A stretch of DNA of 64,000 nucleotides, from positions 6,162,501 through 6,226,500 of the forward strand of contig BSDZ01000003.1 of assembly GCA_030268105.1 (NCBI GenBank), in the 5' to 3' direction. Below, one piece after another: positions 60,916 through 64,000 of this stretch. The notes beneath the pieces are model-generated. The model worked only from the letters and a program-made list of their open reading frames with translations. It was not told the DNA's origin and ran no database searches. Source of the stretch: Volvox africanus. Taxonomy: Eukaryota; Chlorophyta; Chlorophyceae; Chlamydomonadales; Volvocaceae. The stretch's first letter is position 1. Each line of letters begins with the position of its first letter. The translations under genes and the position numbers were made by a program.

Positions 60916-63900
60916 TTCACCGACATCTGTGTCGCAAGGACCCCAAGCGATGCGGTAAGAACCATTCTTGCATGATTTTAAATCCGCATATTAAATTCAT
61001 CTTCTGGAGGAGACTCAACAGCCTGTCAAAGGTGCGCGACGCAATCCGTGGCCGACATTCGCCCGAGACGCTGACATGTAGGCTTTACGTATTAATGTAA
61101 TGGAGACAAAGCATTTGAATGCGATTGTCCGGCAACTGGATTAGAACACTGACGTACTGGTGGGTTATAACATGGACGACGCCGTATCAGACAGGGGCAA
61201 GCAAATTGAGAGTCCGAGCGCGAAGACTAATGGTCGGGCGGGTAATGATTCGCCCCATTATCTCAATTTCCTTAATACATTGTACATCACTGATTTCTGG
61301 TGGTATTTAGTTCTGGACCTTCTGGCATTCCGTTCGTCCGTTGGTTGATGTATGTTGGGCGCTATTGGGTCTTTAAGTTCATTGGGTGGGATTCTAGGAT
61401 ATATATATACTTCTCTATACTTCTCAGATCCTTCTCTAGCATTTCAACTGACGATATGCCGTGTGTTATTGTGTCTCACCAACACCCCAGAAGGCTAGGC
61501 AAGACTGTTTGGCTCTTTAAGGCCGTTCTTGATTGCCGTCTCCCAAGTCGAATTCGAATGCTCTTGCGAAACAGCAACCTGCTCAGCTATAGACGCCTCC
61601 CAAATACCTCAAGAGTGCGCTGCATTGGCGAGCCCTAGCCCTAGCCCCACGCCTTGCCAGGGAGGTTTGTAAGCTCCCCAAGACGCCAATGTAGCGCTTT
61701 TATAGCGCTTCTATTCCCTTTCCAGAATACGACTGGGTTACACAAATTCCTTTGGCTTCTTTTGCATGAATGTGCGCATCGATACGGCGTGCTCGATCTA
61801 GCCACCCTGCCGTGTGTCCTATTGTCCATCCCTTCCACCTTCGTTCCTACCTCTTCTCACAATACACTCCAAGTGATATGATTCATGCTGACCACTGATA
61901 CATCCATCGCCGTTCGTGGCACGTGTTGCATCGTTTTCGACAGGTTTCGGCAAATACGTGTTAAAGACTCCGTAAAAGCTTGAACAGAATACAACAGTTG
62001 TTATTCTAAAAATTTTCAAAGTTAGTGACAGCGATTACAAACGTCCAGCCCAACAGCTCGGGGAAAACGTTGCGAACAATCAAGCATAACACACCATTCA
62101 AAAGCTCAAGTTGCAGCAAAATAATAGAGCGCTTAAAATTGGGCATTCTATACCAAAGCAAAGCGTGGGTCAATGATTCGCATGGGCTAGGGTGAGTATC
62201 TGGTGCAGAAACCAGAGTCCGTTGCAAACTTGTATGCTGCTCCATATGCATTCAGTGCAGTTCTGCGACTGCAGTAACAAACCATGGGTCCCTTCAGGCA
62301 CTCGTAGTAGGTCAAAAGAAAAGCATCTGCTGCCAAACGCCGTTCACAACACCTGGTGGCCACACGGCCCAGACGAGCACACCCGCCATCTTTACCAAGC
62401 CTTACCAAAGAGGGGCTCGAAAAGAGTCTACCAGCAATACGGAACTCTACCACGAACAAGATCCGCATAGACCCCGAATATATTCTAGATGCTGTGCCGT
62501 ATCACAGTGTCCAGTGGAGAAGTGGCACCGGAACTAGCACTGTTCAGCGAGGCTGAGGGGGGCTTCCTCCGCCACCGCAACACAGCGTGTCGGATCCAGA
62601 ATCGTACGTAGGGCCCCATTCCAACCGGTGTACACGGGTGTACCCGCAAGTCGCCGGTAAGTAGCCGGCGGGTTAGGACCTGCTCCTCCGAATGTATAAG
62701 ATTGAAAGCACAACAGATAGCTATGGGTTTTGGTAGCCATCGCTACCAAAACCATGTCTTACCAAAATCCATCGATTTTTGTAAGAATGTATTTTGGTAG
62801 CGATGGGTGGCGGTGCGCCAGCTCTGATGGGCCTCGGGACAGCGCTGGACAGCTTGGGACAGTTGCGCAATCGATGAAGCCTGCTGGAGAGGCCAGAGCT
62901 GTACGCCCCCTGTGTGCGACAGAGCGCGACAGAGTGCCGGCGCAGATCCATTCACGCAGTCGTGCAGGTCATGCAAGGTAGCGCGAGTCAGCGACCCACC
63001 CCTCAACGTTAGGGGTCCTCCTCCTTTCTCGCCCTTTCTTGCTCGGAGGAGCTAAGAAGCCCTTACAAGCAAGCAAAGCGAACTTAGTAGCCAGTGGGCT
63101 TGGTTCCAAGGAGCACGGCGCGCGTTTTTGGGGATAGTCCTCTCCTGTATACCTACCAATTCGTGTCCAGTCCACACGGACAAACTGCAACTATCTTGAC
63201 CTTAATTTACGTGCGAAAGTAGTGCACATTTGGCATTCGGTATTTTCTCACTGTAAATCCACTGTTGTGAACTGTGCATCGCTGTCTCAAGCCACTTCGT
63301 TTTTTCTTTATAATCCACGCACCATCCCTGACCTTTCTTGCTCCTTTCTTCTATCTCCTCCGGCTTAGATTAGTACCACTACTTGTACCGCTTTGGCTCG
63401 TCTCTACCTCCTGTACGGATGCGACAAGCTTCCCGGGTACATACCTAGTTTGGTTCCTTAGGGAACAAGACGCTCGATCAAAGATCAATATCCATGATTC
63501 CAAGCTGCGACTGCGAACGGCGAAAGTTGCCTTGGCATGCCATGGTTTGCAGAGCTCTGCAAGCCTTGGTCAATCTCATGGCCTGGGGCTGTTAGTTTAT
63601 TGTTATCTCCGAGATTTCTGCAAGCCGTTTGGCTTCACATGAAGCAGGCGGAAACCTTTATCCCAAAAGGTCATATTACCCGGTTGCGAATAGGTTGAAA
63701 AAATTCCACCTTGTTTTATTTTAGAAGGCATCGTATTATTTCCAGACAATGCTCGTCCATGCACGTACAACGTTCCTTATGTCCGCATCCTTAATCCAGC
63801 TTATCCGCGGTAACCGAGCGCTGTTTACAAATGCGACGGATGAAAAAAAGCCCGAATCGTCCAAGTTAATCCAAATGTAACATCCCCTAAGCCTCCGTAC

Positions 63901-64000
63901 GAAAAGATGTTGGGTGTAATAATGAAGCGTATTGAGTCACCAAGCAGTAGGTGTGCTGCGGCGCTGCTGATCTGCGTAGCGAGGGCGGCTTTGGGCTCGT
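60916..64000. other. Right flank, promoter of receptor kinase, no gene seen
   Basis: This holds the upstream region of the receptor kinase and then sequence with only short ORFs. A hydrophobic ORF at 63274-63642 has no supporting features. Clustered short hairpins near 62.7 kb are listed separately. Confidence 0.4.
62726..62806. repeat. Cluster of short inverted repeats
   Basis: 62726-62737 (GGTTTTGGTAGC) is the exact reverse complement of 62742-62753, with a 4-base loop. Next to it, 62758-62769 and 62774-62785 pair in 11 of 12 positions, again with a CATC loop. A third copy, TTTTGGTAGCGATGG, at about 62792-62806 is the reverse complement of 62737-62751. Confidence 0.75.

Noticed and set aside
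63274..63642. Hydrophobic 122-aa ORF as a membrane protein
   Set aside because: Derived from T-rich sequence; no coding bias, no charged flanks and no family resemblance.

Overview
This window looks like nuclear DNA of a volvocine or chlamydomonadalean green alga. The evidence is: intron-rich genes with short GT-AG introns; GC-rich coding sequence with Ala, Gly, Pro and Gln homopolymers; a flagellar radial-spoke HSP40 (RSP16/DNAJB13 type); a PPR-SMR-cyclin fusion, an architecture described only in green algae; and a non-RD (HGD) TKL-type receptor kinase. I assigned no species. I see no rRNA, tRNA, CRISPR array or operon. Gene models come from reading-frame continuity, splice-site consensus and family motifs. 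Exon edges are exact only where stated.

Left part (0.8-18.5 kb): a coiled-coil protein gene (minus) is divergent from RSP16 (plus, 8 exons, 336 aa). RSP16 converges on a PIG-X-like gene (minus; GPI-anchor mannosyltransferase subunit). Next is a long minus-strand DENN-domain gene resembling connecdenn/DENND1, whose C-terminal region carries four DPF motifs expected to bind clathrin adaptors.

Middle (18.5-43 kb): after a divergent intergenic region comes a 9-exon gene for a PPR-SMR-cyclin protein (1,097 aa). A gene-poor 5 kb follows, holding a ~1.9 kb foldback-like inverted repeat built around a ~0.8 kb polypurine tract. Then come two plus-strand secretory-pathway genes: a GLG1-type cysteine-rich Golgi membrane protein, and a secreted leucine-rich-repeat protein whose exons mostly carry one repeat each. 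The last intron of the LRR gene holds a ~0.5 kb pure pyrimidine tract running into the 3' splice site.

Right part (43-64 kb): two large minus-strand genes. One encodes a 1.55-kaa low-complexity (poly-Q/P/A/G) protein of unknown role. The other encodes a 1,892-aa receptor kinase with a large ectodomain, one membrane span and a kinase domain in which DFG reads DFR. The final 3 kb shows only clustered short hairpins.

The genes do not form one pathway. Several serve the endomembrane system: GPI anchor synthesis, Rab activation at clathrin sites, Golgi glycoprotein, secreted LRR, receptor kinase. The others are flagellar (RSP16) and probably organellar RNA biology (PPR-SMR-cyclin).
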